DNA of 64,000 bases from Coprobacillus cateniformis (GCF_009767585.1 NZ_WSNW01000001.1:2138090-2202089), one strand, 5' to 3'; counted from the stretch's first letter, positions 1-8,662 are shown. Notes: generated from the sequence alone by a model not told the origin. Program-made: numbers and translations.

Positions 1-614
1 GTATGAAGAATTATCCTCATCAACTCTCAGGAGGAATGAGACAGAGAGTTGTCATTGCCATTGCTTTATCTTGTGATCCATATGTATTGATTTGTGATGA
101 ACCAACGACTGCTTTGGATGTAACAATTCAAGCAACAATCCTTGAATTGATTCAAGATATACAAAGAAAAAAAGATTTGTCAGTTATTTACATTACTCAT
201 GATTTAGGTGTCGTAGCAAAGGTAGCTGATTTTGTTAATGTTATGTATGCAGGTAAAATTATTGAGACTGGAACGATTAATGAAATTTTCTATGATCCAC
301 GTCATCCTTATACTTGGGGGTTATTATCATCAATGCCAGATTTGGATACAGATGATGATGAACTTTATACAATTCCTGGCACACCACCTAATCTTGCTCA
401 TGAGATTAAAGGAGATGCTTTTGCACCAAGAAATCAGTTTGCCTTAAACATTGATTTAAGGGTTGAACCACCAATGTTTGATGTTCCTGGTTCAAACAGT
501 CATAAAGTTGCAAGCTGGTTAATGCATGAAAAAGCACCTAAGGTAGAAATGCCTGAAACGCTGAAGAAACGTATAGAGAAAATGAAAGAGGAGGGGTTAG
601 CAAATGGAAAGTAA
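1..614 (+). CDS. oppD: Oligopeptide ABC transporter ATP-binding protein OppD (5'-truncated by window)
   Basis: This is the C-terminal part of an OppD/DppD-type ATPase that powers peptide import at the membrane. The reading frame is open from the first base, so the Walker A half lies outside the window. Visible are the ABC signature LSGGMRQRV, Walker B VLICDEPTTALD, the switch histidine (YITHDLGVV) and the C-terminal oligopeptide-transporter extension containing the HPYTWGLL segment. The stop overlaps the next ATPase gene by 11 bp, as expected for translationally coupled oppD-oppF. Substrate (oligopeptide, dipeptide or nickel) cannot be settled without the binding protein. Confidence 0.93.
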   Translation, partial: MKNYPHQLSGGMRQRVVIAIALSCDPYVLICDEPTTALDVTIQATILELIQDIQRKKDLSVIYITHDLGVVAKVADFVNVMYAGKIIETGTINEIFYDPRHPYTWGLLSSMPDLDTDDDELYTIPGTPPNLAHEIKGDAFAPRNQFALNIDLRVEPPMFDVPGSNSHKVASWLMHEKAPKVEMPETLKKRIEKMKEEGLANGK

Positions 615-1548
615 ACAACCTATCCTTGTTGTTAAAGATTTAAAACAACATTTTAAGATTAATCGTAATTTTACAGTTAAAGCAGTTGATGGTATTTCTT
701 TTGAAATTATGCCAGGAGAAACATATGGACTTGTTGGAGAATCTGGTTCAGGAAAATCAACAACGGGGAGAAGTATTATTCGTTTATATAAACCAACTGA
801 TGGTTCCATTATCTTTAATGGTGAAGATATTTCAGGGAAAATGAGTAAGAATGCTTTAAAAGATTTACGTACTAATATGCAAATGATATTTCAAGATCCA
901 ATGGCATGTTTAAACCCTAGAAAAAAGGTTCTTGATATTATTGCAGAGGGATTAGATATTCATAAAGCTTATTCTTCAATTCAAGAAAGAAATGAGAAAG
1001 TTTATGAAATCTTAGAACTTGTCGGTCTTTCTAGAGAACATGCTTCACGTTATCCACATCAATTCTCAGGGGGACAACGTCAACGTATTGGCATAGCAAG
1101 AGCATTAATTATGAATCCCGATTTAATTATAGCTGATGAAGCTATTTCAGCTTTGGATGTTTCTATTCAAGCTCAAGTTGTCAATTTAATGAAAAAGATT
1201 CAAAAGGAAACAAATATTGCTTATTTGTTTATTGCCCATGACTTATCAATGGTCAAATATATTAGTGACCGTATAGGTGTTTTACATTTAGGACATTTAG
1301 TAGAAACAGGAACTGCTGAAGAAATATTTAATAATCCACTCCATCCATATACCAAATCATTATTATCAGCAATTCCTCATCCAAATCCAACTGTTGAAAA
1401 GACAAGAACTTCTTTGACATATGATTATAATAAAAGTGGATTGGATTATGAAGCTGGTATCCAAAACAAAGTCACTGAAACACATTATGTACTTGGGACA
1501 GAAAAAGAATTGAAATCATTTATTGAACATCAAAATGATAAAATTTGA
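604..1548 (+). CDS. oppF: Oligopeptide ABC transporter ATP-binding protein OppF
   Basis: This 314-residue ATPase is the second nucleotide-binding subunit of the peptide importer and pairs with the OppD-like protein just upstream. It shows Walker A GESGSGKST (about residues 45-53), the signature FSGGQRQRI, Walker B LIIADEAISALD and the C-terminal HPYTKSLLSAIPHP motif typical of the OppD/F oligopeptide extension. Length is usual for OppF. The start at 604 has GAGGAGG directly upstream, inside the end of oppD. A hairpin terminator follows, so this is the last gene of the operon. Confidence 0.95.
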   Translation: MESKQPILVVKDLKQHFKINRNFTVKAVDGISFEIMPGETYGLVGESGSGKSTTGRSIIRLYKPTDGSIIFNGEDISGKMSKNALKDLRTNMQMIFQDPMACLNPRKKVLDIIAEGLDIHKAYSSIQERNEKVYEILELVGLSREHASRYPHQFSGGQRQRIGIARALIMNPDLIIADEAISALDVSIQAQVVNLMKKIQKETNIAYLFIAHDLSMVKYISDRIGVLHLGHLVETGTAEEIFNNPLHPYTKSLLSAIPHPNPTVEKTRTSLTYDYNKSGLDYEAGIQNKVTETHYVLGTEKELKSFIEHQNDKI

Positions 1549-1554
1549 TGAAAT

Positions 1555-1597
1555 AAGGCTAATGAAATTCTTCATTGAACTCATTAGCCTTTTGCAT
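1555..1597 (+). terminator. Intrinsic terminator after oppF
   Basis: A perfect 11-bp inverted repeat (AAGGCTAATGA / TCATTAGCCTT) starts six bases after the oppF stop. The T-tract after it is weak (TTGCATGTTTATTTT). Confidence 0.75.
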
Positions 1598-1630
1598 GTT
1601 TATTTTATTTAAGAAGACTATTTTATAATA

Positions 1631-1667
1631 AAAAAGTTCCTATCTTTAATGATGATAAGAACTTTTA
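1631..1667 (-). terminator. Terminator of the AI-2E family gene (minus strand)
   Basis: A 13-bp stem with one mismatch (AAAAGTTCCTATC / GATAAGAACTTTT) sits 33 bp past the minus-strand stop. Read on the minus strand it is followed by a run of T, so it mainly ends the convergent minus-strand gene. Confidence 0.75.
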
Positions 1668-1699
1668 TAAAAATAATTTTAAATATATATGATGTTCAT

Positions 1700-2881
1700 T
1701 TAAAGATTATCTGGATCAATCTTTGTAATTGAATGATCTGTGACTTCAATATGTTTTCGATAAAGTGCAATATTGACAACACGGCTACCAACTGCATAAA
1801 TCAAAGCCATACTTGGAACTGCAATTAAGAGTCCAAAGAAACCAAGGAGATTTCCAAAGATAACTAAAGAAAGAAGTACATAAACACCAGATATCCCAAC
1901 AGCACCACCAACAACTCTTGGATAAATAATATTTGCTTCAAACTGTTGAATAATAACAAAGCAAAGAGTAAAGATAATAGCTTGAGTTGGTTCAACAGCT
2001 AAAACCAATACAAAACTGATACCAAATCCCACAAAACCTCCAAACATTGGAACTAAACTTGCAATTCCTATGATAAAGGCTAATAATTCAGGGAAAGGCA
2101 TACCGGAAATCTTAAAACCAGCATACATCAATGATGTCAGAATACAACATTCTAAAAGCTGACCAGATACAAAGCCATTAAAATAATGATTGGCTTCAGC
2201 ACCAATATCAAAGATAACAAGAGATTCTTTATAACCAAAGAAGAATGTAACTATCTTCTTCAATTGTCTTAAATGTGTTTCTTTATTAGCTAATAAATAT
2301 AAAGCCATAATAAACGATGTAATAGCATTGATAAATGTTCCAAAAATACCAATAGATTGAAATATTAAATTAATACCTGCATTTCCTAATAAGTCTCCAC
2401 TTTTAGAAAGAAAACTATTCAAATCCATATTGGTTAATGCTTGTTGAATAGAATCATAATTAATGGCATAATTCACATTGAATTGTGCCAATGCATCATT
2501 CACTAAAGTAACTAAACGATTAGAATAATTAAATATATTGGTAATGATTAAACTAATACTCTCTCCTAATTTTGGAATAATAAATGAAGAGAAGAGAACA
2601 AGTAAAATAATAGCAAGGATTAAAGTTGTCGTAATGGACAGTCCTCTTTTTAATCCTTTTTTCTTAATCTTTTTACCATATAAATGCTCAATCTTTCGCA
2701 TTGGAATATTTAAGATAAACGCAATAATAATAGCAATATATAGCGGTGTTGCTAAAGATAATAAATATCCAACAACTGAAAAGACTGTTTCATAGTTAAA
2801 GACAACAAAGGCTAATAATATTGCATATGTTATATAAAGCATGGTTTTATTGTTCTTGACAATATGAGTTTTATCTATCAC
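1700..2881 (-). CDS. AI-2E family transporter (TqsA/YdiK-like membrane protein)
   Basis: This 393-residue polytopic membrane protein has the hydrophobic pattern of the AI-2E transporter family (PF01594). It has two N-terminal segments, a less hydrophobic central region rich in Asn/Ser (about residues 110-180), and several C-terminal helices including ASLVPMFGGFVGFGISF and SGVYVLLSLVIFGNLLGF, which match the family core. Family members act as exporters or, in some lineages, Na+/H+ antiporters; export of AI-2 itself should not be assumed. The start is GTG at 2881, chosen because GAAGGTGA lies 6-7 bases upstream. The gene stands alone between two terminators. Confidence 0.88.
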   Translation of the reverse strand: MIDKTHIVKNNKTMLYITYAILLAFVVFNYETVFSVVGYLLSLATPLYIAIIIAFILNIPMRKIEHLYGKKIKKKGLKRGLSITTTLILAIILLVLFSSFIIPKLGESISLIITNIFNYSNRLVTLVNDALAQFNVNYAINYDSIQQALTNMDLNSFLSKSGDLLGNAGINLIFQSIGIFGTFINAITSFIMALYLLANKETHLRQLKKIVTFFFGYKESLVIFDIGAEANHYFNGFVSGQLLECCILTSLMYAGFKISGMPFPELLAFIIGIASLVPMFGGFVGFGISFVLVLAVEPTQAIIFTLCFVIIQQFEANIIYPRVVGGAVGISGVYVLLSLVIFGNLLGFFGLLIAVPSMALIYAVGSRVVNIALYRKHIEVTDHSITKIDPDNL

Positions 2882-2991
2882 TTTTTCACCTTCTTTGACT
2901 TTTTAATCATAACATAATTTATAGAAAAAGTGTAGTTGATTGTGTAAGTCTTCAAAACATGATAAAATAAGACAAAGAGGTGATGGATTAT

Positions 2992-3597
2992 ATGAAAAAA
3001 ATAACAAGACAGGCGCAAGTTCTTATATTTGCTATCATGATTGTCATATTTCTGATTGCTGCATTTTTATTATTCAAACCAACTTCAGAAGAGAAGAAAG
3101 TTACCCAATCAGATCAATATAGTATAAGCCTTGTTGCAGAAAATCAGAAAATTGTTTCAACATACATAAATGCTATTTCAAAAGAACAATCATCTTCAGC
3201 CTATAAAGAATTTAAAATTGAATTAGAGAAGGGTACAAAGATTGGTAATTATAGCCTCTCAAAAAATCAAGTATTTTCTAAATATATAAAACCTGAAGGA
3301 CCAGATGGTAAAGAAATTTTATCTTCTCAATCTAAAGAGGTTGTGACTCATTATGCATATTCAATGTTGCTAATAGGTGATATACAAGAGAAAACAAATC
3401 TGAAAACAAAAGAAAAATCATATGAAATTATAAATGCACGCATTACTTATGATAAGGTTCCAATGGTTCTTTTAAGTGATGCTAATAGTGTTTCCCTTGC
3501 TAATAAGAAAAAGACAAAAGAAAAAATAATGAACCTTCAAGACTTTATTAATACATTAAAAGATATAGATAAAAGAAATAAAGTGATTTCATGGTAG
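2992..3597 (+). CDS. Hypothetical membrane-anchored extracytoplasmic protein
   Basis: I do not recognise this 201-residue protein. It has a positively charged N-terminus (MKKITRQAQ) followed by one hydrophobic helix (about residues 10-31). The rest is a soluble, lysine-rich domain, so it is probably anchored in the membrane and faces outside. In-frame GTG (2980) and ATG (2983) starts also exist, but the AAAGAGGTGAT ribosome site at 2974-2984 fits the ATG at 2992 best. The gene is monocistronic, with a hairpin directly after the stop. Confidence 0.7.
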   Translation: MKKITRQAQVLIFAIMIVIFLIAAFLLFKPTSEEKKVTQSDQYSISLVAENQKIVSTYINAISKEQSSSAYKEFKIELEKGTKIGNYSLSKNQVFSKYIKPEGPDGKEILSSQSKEVVTHYAYSMLLIGDIQEKTNLKTKEKSYEIINARITYDKVPMVLLSDANSVSLANKKKTKEKIMNLQDFINTLKDIDKRNKVISW

Positions 3598-3618
3598 GCT
3601 ATCATAAGATAGCTTTTC
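3598..3618 (+). terminator. Short terminator hairpin
   Basis: GCTATC-ATAA-GATAGC followed by TTTTCTC begins just after the stop codon of the membrane-anchored protein gene. Confidence 0.6.
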
Positions 3619-3692
3619 TCATTTGAGAGCACATGAGTTGAAAAAATATGTCATGATTTCTATAATATATCTTGAAAATAGGAGGAATAGTC

Positions 3693-4136
3693 ATGAAGAA
3701 AATGATTAAAGTTTCATTTATATATGTTATACTTGCTTTAGTAGGTGGTGTTTTTTATCGTGAATTTACGAAATTAAATGGTTTTACTGGAACAACAGTT
3801 TTAGCGAATATCCACGTTCATCTTATGGTTTTAGGAACTTTTATGTTTATGATTTTGGCATTATTTAGTCAACGTACAAATTTGATTTCTGAAAAGAAGT
3901 TTAAATATTTTATGATTGTATATAATGGTGGACTTCTTATAACTGTTATAATGCTGATGATGAGAGGTGTTCTACAGGTATTAGGAACATCAGTAAGTTC
4001 AGGGATGAATGCAGCTATTTCTGGTATTGCTGGAATTGGACATATTTTATTAGGTGTTGGACTTATAATACTAATGGTAATTTTACTCAAATTAAGTGAA
4101 AAGGAGAATGAACATGAAAGCAATAGTGTTATTTAA
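3693..4136 (+). CDS. DUF2871 family four-helix membrane protein
   Basis: This 147-residue protein has four hydrophobic segments (about residues 7-25, 38-57, 71-90 and 105-130). A short polar histidine-containing stretch (NIHVHLMVLG) begins the second helix and another histidine lies in the fourth (GIGHILLG). The pattern matches the uncharacterised DUF2871 family of Firmicutes. Paired in-membrane histidines suggest haem or metal binding, which is inference only. The start at ATG 3693 has AGGAGGA upstream. It overlaps the next gene by 23 bp, so the two are co-transcribed. Confidence 0.75.
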   Translation: MKKMIKVSFIYVILALVGGVFYREFTKLNGFTGTTVLANIHVHLMVLGTFMFMILALFSQRTNLISEKKFKYFMIVYNGGLLITVIMLMMRGVLQVLGTSVSSGMNAAISGIAGIGHILLGVGLIILMVILLKLSEKENEHESNSVI

Positions 4137-4659
4137 AGAAGGTTTTGAAGAATTAGAGGCGTTGAGTGTTGTGGACGTGTTAAGGCGTGCTGATGTAAAA
4201 TGTGATATGTTAGGTATGGACAGTATGGAAGTTATAAGTTCACATGGTGTTAAAGTGACAATGGATTGTTTATTTGATGAATCAGCATATGAGGCAGATG
4301 TTGTTGTATTGCCAGGTGGTATGCCAGGAGCATCTTCGTTGAGAAGTGATCAAAGAGTTATTGATATTTTAAAGGATTTTAACCAAAAAGGAAAATGGAT
4401 TGCAGCAATTTGTGCTGGGCCAATCTCTTTAGAAAAAGCAGGTATTATAGAAAATAAGCAGTTTACGTGTTATCCTGGATTTGAAAATGAAATACCTTCA
4501 GGTATTTATCAAGATTCATTCACTTGTATTGATCAAAATATTATTACAGGTAGAGGACCAGCTGCTGCATTGGAGTTTGCATATACAATACTTGAGAAAT
4601 TAGGTGTAAGTTCGACAAATATTTCCCAGGCAATGCAGTATCATTATTTAAAGAAATAA
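4114..4659 (+). CDS. DJ-1/PfpI family protein (DJ-1 type)
   Basis: This 181-residue protein belongs to the DJ-1/ThiJ/PfpI superfamily (class I glutamine amidotransferase fold). The elbow motif AAICAGP carries the nucleophilic cysteine, and the conserved N-terminal glutamate lies in FKEGFEELEA. VVLPGGMPGA and the C-terminal ITGRGPAAALEFA match the DJ-1 branch (YajL-like). Members have been reported as glyoxalases, deglycases or redox-sensing chaperones; which applies is open. ATG 4114 has AGGAG seven bases upstream. An in-frame ATG at 4108 sits too close to it. Confidence 0.88.
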   Translation: MKAIVLFKEGFEELEALSVVDVLRRADVKCDMLGMDSMEVISSHGVKVTMDCLFDESAYEADVVVLPGGMPGASSLRSDQRVIDILKDFNQKGKWIAAICAGPISLEKAGIIENKQFTCYPGFENEIPSGIYQDSFTCIDQNIITGRGPAAALEFAYTILEKLGVSSTNISQAMQYHYLKK

Positions 4660-4680
4660 AGACATTTTAAAAGTGATAAT

Positions 4681-4721
4681 GATAGGGCAAGAAACTATAT
4701 TGTTTTTTGTCCTATTTTTTT
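4681..4721 (+). terminator. Intrinsic terminator after the DJ-1 gene
   Basis: ATAGGGCAAGAAAC pairs with GTTTTTTGTCCTAT (14 positions with two G-U pairs), followed by a run of T. Confidence 0.85.
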
Positions 4722-4832
4722 GTGAAAACTTTCTTTATTAATTTGCAAGTATAAATATGTGAATTTCAATATGAATAGTTAACATTGAGGTCAATACAAA
4801 TGTATCATATCATTTATTTATAATAATAAATT

Positions 4833-5263
4833 GAGGTGGAAAAAGAATGAATTGATTTCAAGTATTATGACTGGTTCTTTAGGCGGGTTATTGTACTTAT
4901 GATGATTAAGATCCACAGATGTTGCTTAGACCATTATTAATTGGATCAGTTGCTTAAATGAATGGAAGTTATGATTAATGTGTTTGTGAATAAAGGTTAT
5001 CAATACCTATCTCTGATTTTAAGCAATGACTCAAAGAACTCATATTTGATGACTTATATAATCAATCACCAGAAATCAAAATAATCACATTATATACAAA
5101 TCAGGATATTGAATATAAATATTTTGTTTTTAATTTTCAAGAATTAATGCAATGTTCTAGTTGAAGAATAGGATTATTGCATTTCCTATTTATGAATGCT
5201 TCCAATGAACCGATTATTATCAAAAATGGTGATTCTAAATTGCGTAAATATTTTAATGCTTAA
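4833..5263 (+). pseudogene. Decayed coding region, original function unknown
   Basis: The 660-bp gap between the DJ-1 and MATE genes holds remains of a gene. A good ribosome site (GAGGTGG, 4833-4839) precedes ATG 4847, which meets a stop after two codons. Another frame reads ELISSIMTGSLGGLLYL from 4849. A third, from 5021 to 5263, reads as plausible protein (LKELIFDDLYNQSPEIKI, later NEPIIIKNGDSKLRKYF), broken only by two TGA codons before a final TAA. No family was recognised. All intact neighbours end at TGA, TAA or TAG normally, so recoding of TGA is unlikely. Confidence 0.45.
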
Positions 5264-5327
5264 TAATATATAATGAAAAACGGCTATAAATGAATTTAAG
5301 TTTATTGAACTTAGTCTATATATTTAT

Positions 5328-5371
5328 AAAAAAGTATCATTCAAACTGAAAAGTGAGAATAATACTTTTTT
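5328..5371 (-). terminator. Terminator of the MATE gene (minus strand)
   Basis: AAAAAGTATCATTC pairs with GAATAATACTTTTT (one mismatch), just past the minus-strand stop at 5384. On the minus strand the stem ends in a T-run. Confidence 0.75.
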
Positions 5372-5383
5372 ATCAGCGTTACT

Positions 5384-6715
5384 TTAGTGGGTTTTAGCAG
5401 GTAAAGATTTTGTGTAGTATATCATTGAGATAACTGAGAAGAATGCGACAATTATCTCTGTAAATAACATAGTGAACCAAATATAATGAACATTCAATAG
5501 TGGGAGTAAGAAAATCAAAATACCACTAACAATTAATCCTCTTGTTATGGAAATAATAAAAGATATTTGCGGTTTTAATAATGCCTGAAAATAATAAGTA
5601 GAAAAAATATTGAATGGCAGTAATATAAATGAAAGTCCATATATGCTTATAATAGCTGGAGCCATTGCAAGTATTTCATCAGTTGGTTTCATAAAAAATG
5701 TAACAAATATGTTGGGTATGCAAAGCGATAATGCACTCCATAAGATGCTAAAGAAAGCGACTGAACAGAGCGCATACTTTAAGGTTTCCTTGATTCTATC
5801 CCCTTGTTTTGCACCATAGTTCATAGAAATAATAGGTTGTGAAGCTTGTCCAACACTGTAAGCACAGCATTGAACAAAAGTGCTTATATTAACAATAATG
5901 CCATAAATTGAAAGAGCATTTGTACCTAGATATTTCATGATTTGTCGATTGAAAAGAATTGTAAGAATGCCCATTGCTATATCTATAAAGAACGTCGAAA
6001 ATCCAGTGACACAAATCTTTTTGAATTTAAGAAAGATATGTGTAGGTTTCACAAGATATAATGTATTCGACTTTGATAAGAAATGTAATAACATGATGAA
6101 ACATGAGATAACTGATCCAATAGCAGTTGCCAATCCCGCTCCAAAGATACCCATATCAAAAAGAAAGACAAAAGTATAATCACCAAATATATTGAAAACG
6201 CCACCTAAGAGGACAGCTACAGTCGCCAATGTAGGACTGTTATCATTTCTTAAAAATGCAGCTAACATTTGTGTGAATAAAAAACATGGAATAACAAATT
6301 TTATGGGAATTAAGTATTCTAAGGCTAATGGCATTAAATTGTCTTTGGCTCCAAAAAATGTAAGGAGTTGTTTGTCAAAGAAGATAATGACAATCCAAAA
6401 TATGACAGCCAAAAGAAGAGAACCTATGACAGCAGTTGAAAAATATTCATTTTGACTGTGAGTGTTTTGATCTGAACTTCCTTTTAAAGTGCTAAATATG
6501 ATAGAACCACCTATACCCATAAGCAGTCCTAAACTAAATATAATATTCCATATAGGTGCCACAACTGCTAATGCAGCTGTTCCATCAGGTCCTTGATATT
6601 GTCCAACAATAGCCATATCAACAATAGAATAAATGGATGTGATTAATGCACTCCCAAAGGCTGCAGCAAGATATTTGAAATAAATTGGTTTTAGTTTTCC
6701 ATTTATGAAATCCAT
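5384..6715 (-). CDS. MATE family multidrug efflux transporter
   Basis: This 443-residue inner-membrane protein has about twelve hydrophobic helices and the two-lobed pattern of MATE transporters, which export cationic drugs or metabolites using Na+ or H+ gradients. Family-typical segments are SIVDMAIVGQYQG near the N-terminus, FNIFGDYTFVF and GAGLATAIGSVIS mid-protein, and GQASQPIISMNYGA at the start of the second half. The start is placed at 6715, with GAGGAGG nine bases upstream, rather than an upstream in-frame codon at 6751 that lies in the leader. A consensus promoter and a terminator-type leader precede it, so expression is probably controlled by transcription termination. Confidence 0.9.
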   Translation of the reverse strand: MDFINGKLKPIYFKYLAAAFGSALITSIYSIVDMAIVGQYQGPDGTAALAVVAPIWNIIFSLGLLMGIGGSIIFSTLKGSSDQNTHSQNEYFSTAVIGSLLLAVIFWIVIIFFDKQLLTFFGAKDNLMPLALEYLIPIKFVIPCFLFTQMLAAFLRNDNSPTLATVAVLLGGVFNIFGDYTFVFLFDMGIFGAGLATAIGSVISCFIMLLHFLSKSNTLYLVKPTHIFLKFKKICVTGFSTFFIDIAMGILTILFNRQIMKYLGTNALSIYGIIVNISTFVQCCAYSVGQASQPIISMNYGAKQGDRIKETLKYALCSVAFFSILWSALSLCIPNIFVTFFMKPTDEILAMAPAIISIYGLSFILLPFNIFSTYYFQALLKPQISFIISITRGLIVSGILIFLLPLLNVHYIWFTMLFTEIIVAFFSVISMIYYTKSLPAKTH

Positions 6716-6737
6716 ATTCGTTTCCTCCTCTAAACAT

Positions 6738-6818
6738 AAAAAACTGGACAAAGGAATAGATTCTAAAGATCTATACCCTTGTCCAGCTAATCATTTTAAT
6801 GATTTGCCCTCCGAGCAA
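6738..6818 (-). promoter_or_regulatory. Structured 5' leader with internal terminator upstream of the MATE gene (riboswitch-like)
   Basis: On the minus strand the predicted transcript starts near 6817. It first forms a small hairpin (TTGCTCGGAGGGCAA), then a second (AATCATT/AATGATT), then a long stem at 6744-6786 (CTGGACAAGGG / CCTTTGTCCAG with an inner ATAGAT/ATCTAT) followed by six T. This is an intrinsic terminator inside the leader, before the ribosome site. A compact leader with a terminator in front of a MATE gene resembles the mepA-type (guanidine-IV) riboswitch arrangement. That identity is inference, since I cannot score it against the known consensus. Confidence 0.6.
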
Positions 6819-6823
6819 TACCC

Positions 6824-6851
6824 ATTATAGCAGAGCATATATGAATGTCAA
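6824..6851 (-). promoter_or_regulatory. Sigma-A promoter of the MATE transcript
   Basis: On the minus strand, TTGACA (6846-6851) and TATAAT (6824-6829) are separated by 16 bp. Both hexamers are perfect. The start point falls just before the first leader hairpin. Confidence 0.85.
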
Positions 6852-6867
6852 TTATGTTTCTATATTT

Positions 6868-7566
6868 TTATCTCACAAAAGCAAGTGTACCTTCTTGATT
6901 ATATATTGGATTGTATGTAAAGCCATCAATATTTAGTTTTTGAATATCCTCTAAAGTATGTACTTCTTGTAATATCATTTGATTAAGCATCTGACCTCTC
7001 GCTTTTTTAATAATCATTGCATTTCTTTTGAATTGATTATCTTTTCTTTCCATAAAATCAATAAAGTAAATATGAGGATGATGCAACATCATTGTGAATT
7101 CTTTTGATGCTAATGAAATAATAAAATCTTCATTCTCAAAATGCTGATAGAGAGGGGTATACCAATATTCATAGAGATTTACATGTGGAAGTTTCATTGT
7201 CATATCTAAACGATATGGCGTTATACCTGTATTGTACTTTAATGTTCCATAGTAAGCAGACATGATTCTAAGATGTGAGTTAAGATAATCTAAATGATTT
7301 TTATATTGATCAAGTTCTAGTTGTTTAAAAACAGTTCCTTGATATAAGGATAATGCAGGATAAGACGGGTATGTTTGATGAAAATAATGATAAACTTGAG
7401 TTGCTTGTTTATATGATATTTTCATAAGCTCACATAGAGTTTCATCGTTATATTGTTTTAAGAGTGTCTGGAGATATTGTGTTTGCTCAGGAAAGAATTG
7501 TTCAGTTAATTCAAAGCCACTGTCTTTATACTTCATTGTTTTACTTGGTGCGATAATAATCTTCAT
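6868..7566 (-). CDS. yaaA: Peroxide stress protein YaaA (UPF0246/DUF328)
   Basis: This 232-residue cytosolic protein begins MKIIIAPSKTM, the hallmark of the YaaA family. The family signatures LYQGTVFKQLE, LRIMSAYYGTLK and ITPYRLDMTMKL follow in order. In E. coli YaaA limits intracellular free iron and oxidative DNA damage during peroxide stress. In Firmicutes the role is assumed from homology. ATG 7566 is nine bases after GAGG; the GTG three codons earlier lies inside the ribosome site. It is a single gene divergent from the nucleoid-associated protein gene. No clear terminator separates it from the MATE promoter. Confidence 0.92.
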   Translation of the reverse strand: MKIIIAPSKTMKYKDSGFELTEQFFPEQTQYLQTLLKQYNDETLCELMKISYKQATQVYHYFHQTYPSYPALSLYQGTVFKQLELDQYKNHLDYLNSHLRIMSAYYGTLKYNTGITPYRLDMTMKLPHVNLYEYWYTPLYQHFENEDFIISLASKEFTMMLHHPHIYFIDFMERKDNQFKRNAMIIKKARGQMLNQMILQEVHTLEDIQKLNIDGFTYNPIYNQEGTLAFVR

Positions 7567-7584
7567 TGTTTTCACCTCGATAAT

Positions 7585-7613
7585 ATTATAAAGTATTTCT
7601 TATAATGTGAAAA
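7585..7613 (-). promoter_or_regulatory. Probable promoter of yaaA
   Basis: On the minus strand TATAAT (7585-7590) lies 17 bp from TTTTCA (7608-7613). On the other strand a TATAAT (7623-7628) probably serves the divergent gene, with no clear -35. Confidence 0.5.
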
Positions 7614-7648
7614 GAAATATGATATAATCACATCGGCAGGTGAAGAAT

Positions 7649-8632
7649 ATGAATACAATCATTATTAATAAAATATTAATGCATATGTTAGATTTTGAAC
7701 ATCGTAAAATTTTTCATTCAGCATCATTTGTTGATTTGAATGAGACATCAATTGATTATTATCGAAAAAAGGTTGAGAAAGCCTTGAATTCTCCAGTTAT
7801 GAAAGAGTTAACTGTAGGTTCTTTACATGAAATGATGTTAAGAAGTGAAAAGTTAATTGAAAGTGATGAAGAATTTATAAAGCAAGCTAATGAAATGACA
7901 GATAAACTATTTGCATTAGGTTCAGTGATTGAAGAGATGCCAAATAGTAATGTTCTTTTTGTGGATTGTTATAAAAATGGAGAAAGACATGTCGCTGTCT
8001 TAAAGCTGAATTACCGAATGATTCCAATGAGTGTGGTTGAAGATGGAATTGTACGTATTACGAAACAGCAGGTTTTACCAATGATGGGAGCAGCAGTTGA
8101 TGAAGCCATTATTATGAACTGTGATCAAAAACAATTGTTTTTGATTGAAAAGAAATATACGATAGATGGAAAGCCTGACTTTTATTTAAATCCTCAATGG
8201 ATAAAAGGTGAAGAAAAATTAACTGATAAACAAAAGTTTTCCACTATGAAAAAAGTTATTAAAAAGATGGATGATATTTATAATGTTAATGATGGCAAGG
8301 CATTGCCACTCATGAAACAAGAAATTCAAGAAAAAATGGAAAGTAATCAGCCAGTCAAACCTTTAGAAATTGTTAAAAAAGTACTTGAAAGAGATTATCA
8401 GGCACAGGAAGAAAGTGAAGTCATGTTAAAGGATTTGGGTATTGGTGAGGAAGATCAAATTAAAGCATTAGCTGGAGCTATTGATACTTGTAAACTTGTC
8501 TTAGATGATGAGATTGAAGTGCGTTTGCCTATTGAAGAATATTTATCAGGTAGTCATTTAGAGAAGGTTAAGCAACCTGATGGAAGTTTTTCTATAATAC
8601 TCAAAGATATTAATGAAGTTGTTGTTAAATAA
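7649..8632 (+). CDS. Nucleoid-associated protein (NdpA/YejK family, PF04245)
   Basis: This 327-residue protein matches the 37-kDa nucleoid-associated family. The family-typical features are MNTIIINKILMHMLDFEH at the start, LFVDCYKNGERHVAVLKL in the first third, MMGAAVDEAIIMN, and ADEAI-like and KKVIKKMDDIYN segments. Homologues in Gram-negatives bind nucleoid DNA; in Firmicutes they are usually uncharacterised. ATG 7649 follows GGCAGGTGA; an upstream GTG lies in the ribosome site. It is monocistronic, with a strong terminator downstream. Confidence 0.82.
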   Translation: MNTIIINKILMHMLDFEHRKIFHSASFVDLNETSIDYYRKKVEKALNSPVMKELTVGSLHEMMLRSEKLIESDEEFIKQANEMTDKLFALGSVIEEMPNSNVLFVDCYKNGERHVAVLKLNYRMIPMSVVEDGIVRITKQQVLPMMGAAVDEAIIMNCDQKQLFLIEKKYTIDGKPDFYLNPQWIKGEEKLTDKQKFSTMKKVIKKMDDIYNVNDGKALPLMKQEIQEKMESNQPVKPLEIVKKVLERDYQAQEESEVMLKDLGIGEEDQIKALAGAIDTCKLVLDDEIEVRLPIEEYLSGSHLEKVKQPDGSFSIILKDINEVVVK

Positions 8633-8635
8633 TTT

Positions 8636-8662
8636 TAGTGAACTATAAAGTTCACTATTTTT
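8636..8662 (+). terminator. Intrinsic terminator
   Basis: A perfect 9-bp stem, TAGTGAACT / AGTTCACTA, is followed by TTTTTATTTTT. Confidence 0.9.

Noticed and set aside
3869..4123. Long minus-strand open frame opposite the DUF2871 gene
   Set aside because: It is a frame shadow of the membrane protein gene, which has a good ribosome site and recognisable family; the antisense frame has neither.
5021..5263. TGA read as tryptophan (alternative genetic code)
   Set aside because: Intact genes in the window use TGG for tryptophan, and some end in TGA, so two TGA codons in a decayed frame are better explained by mutation.
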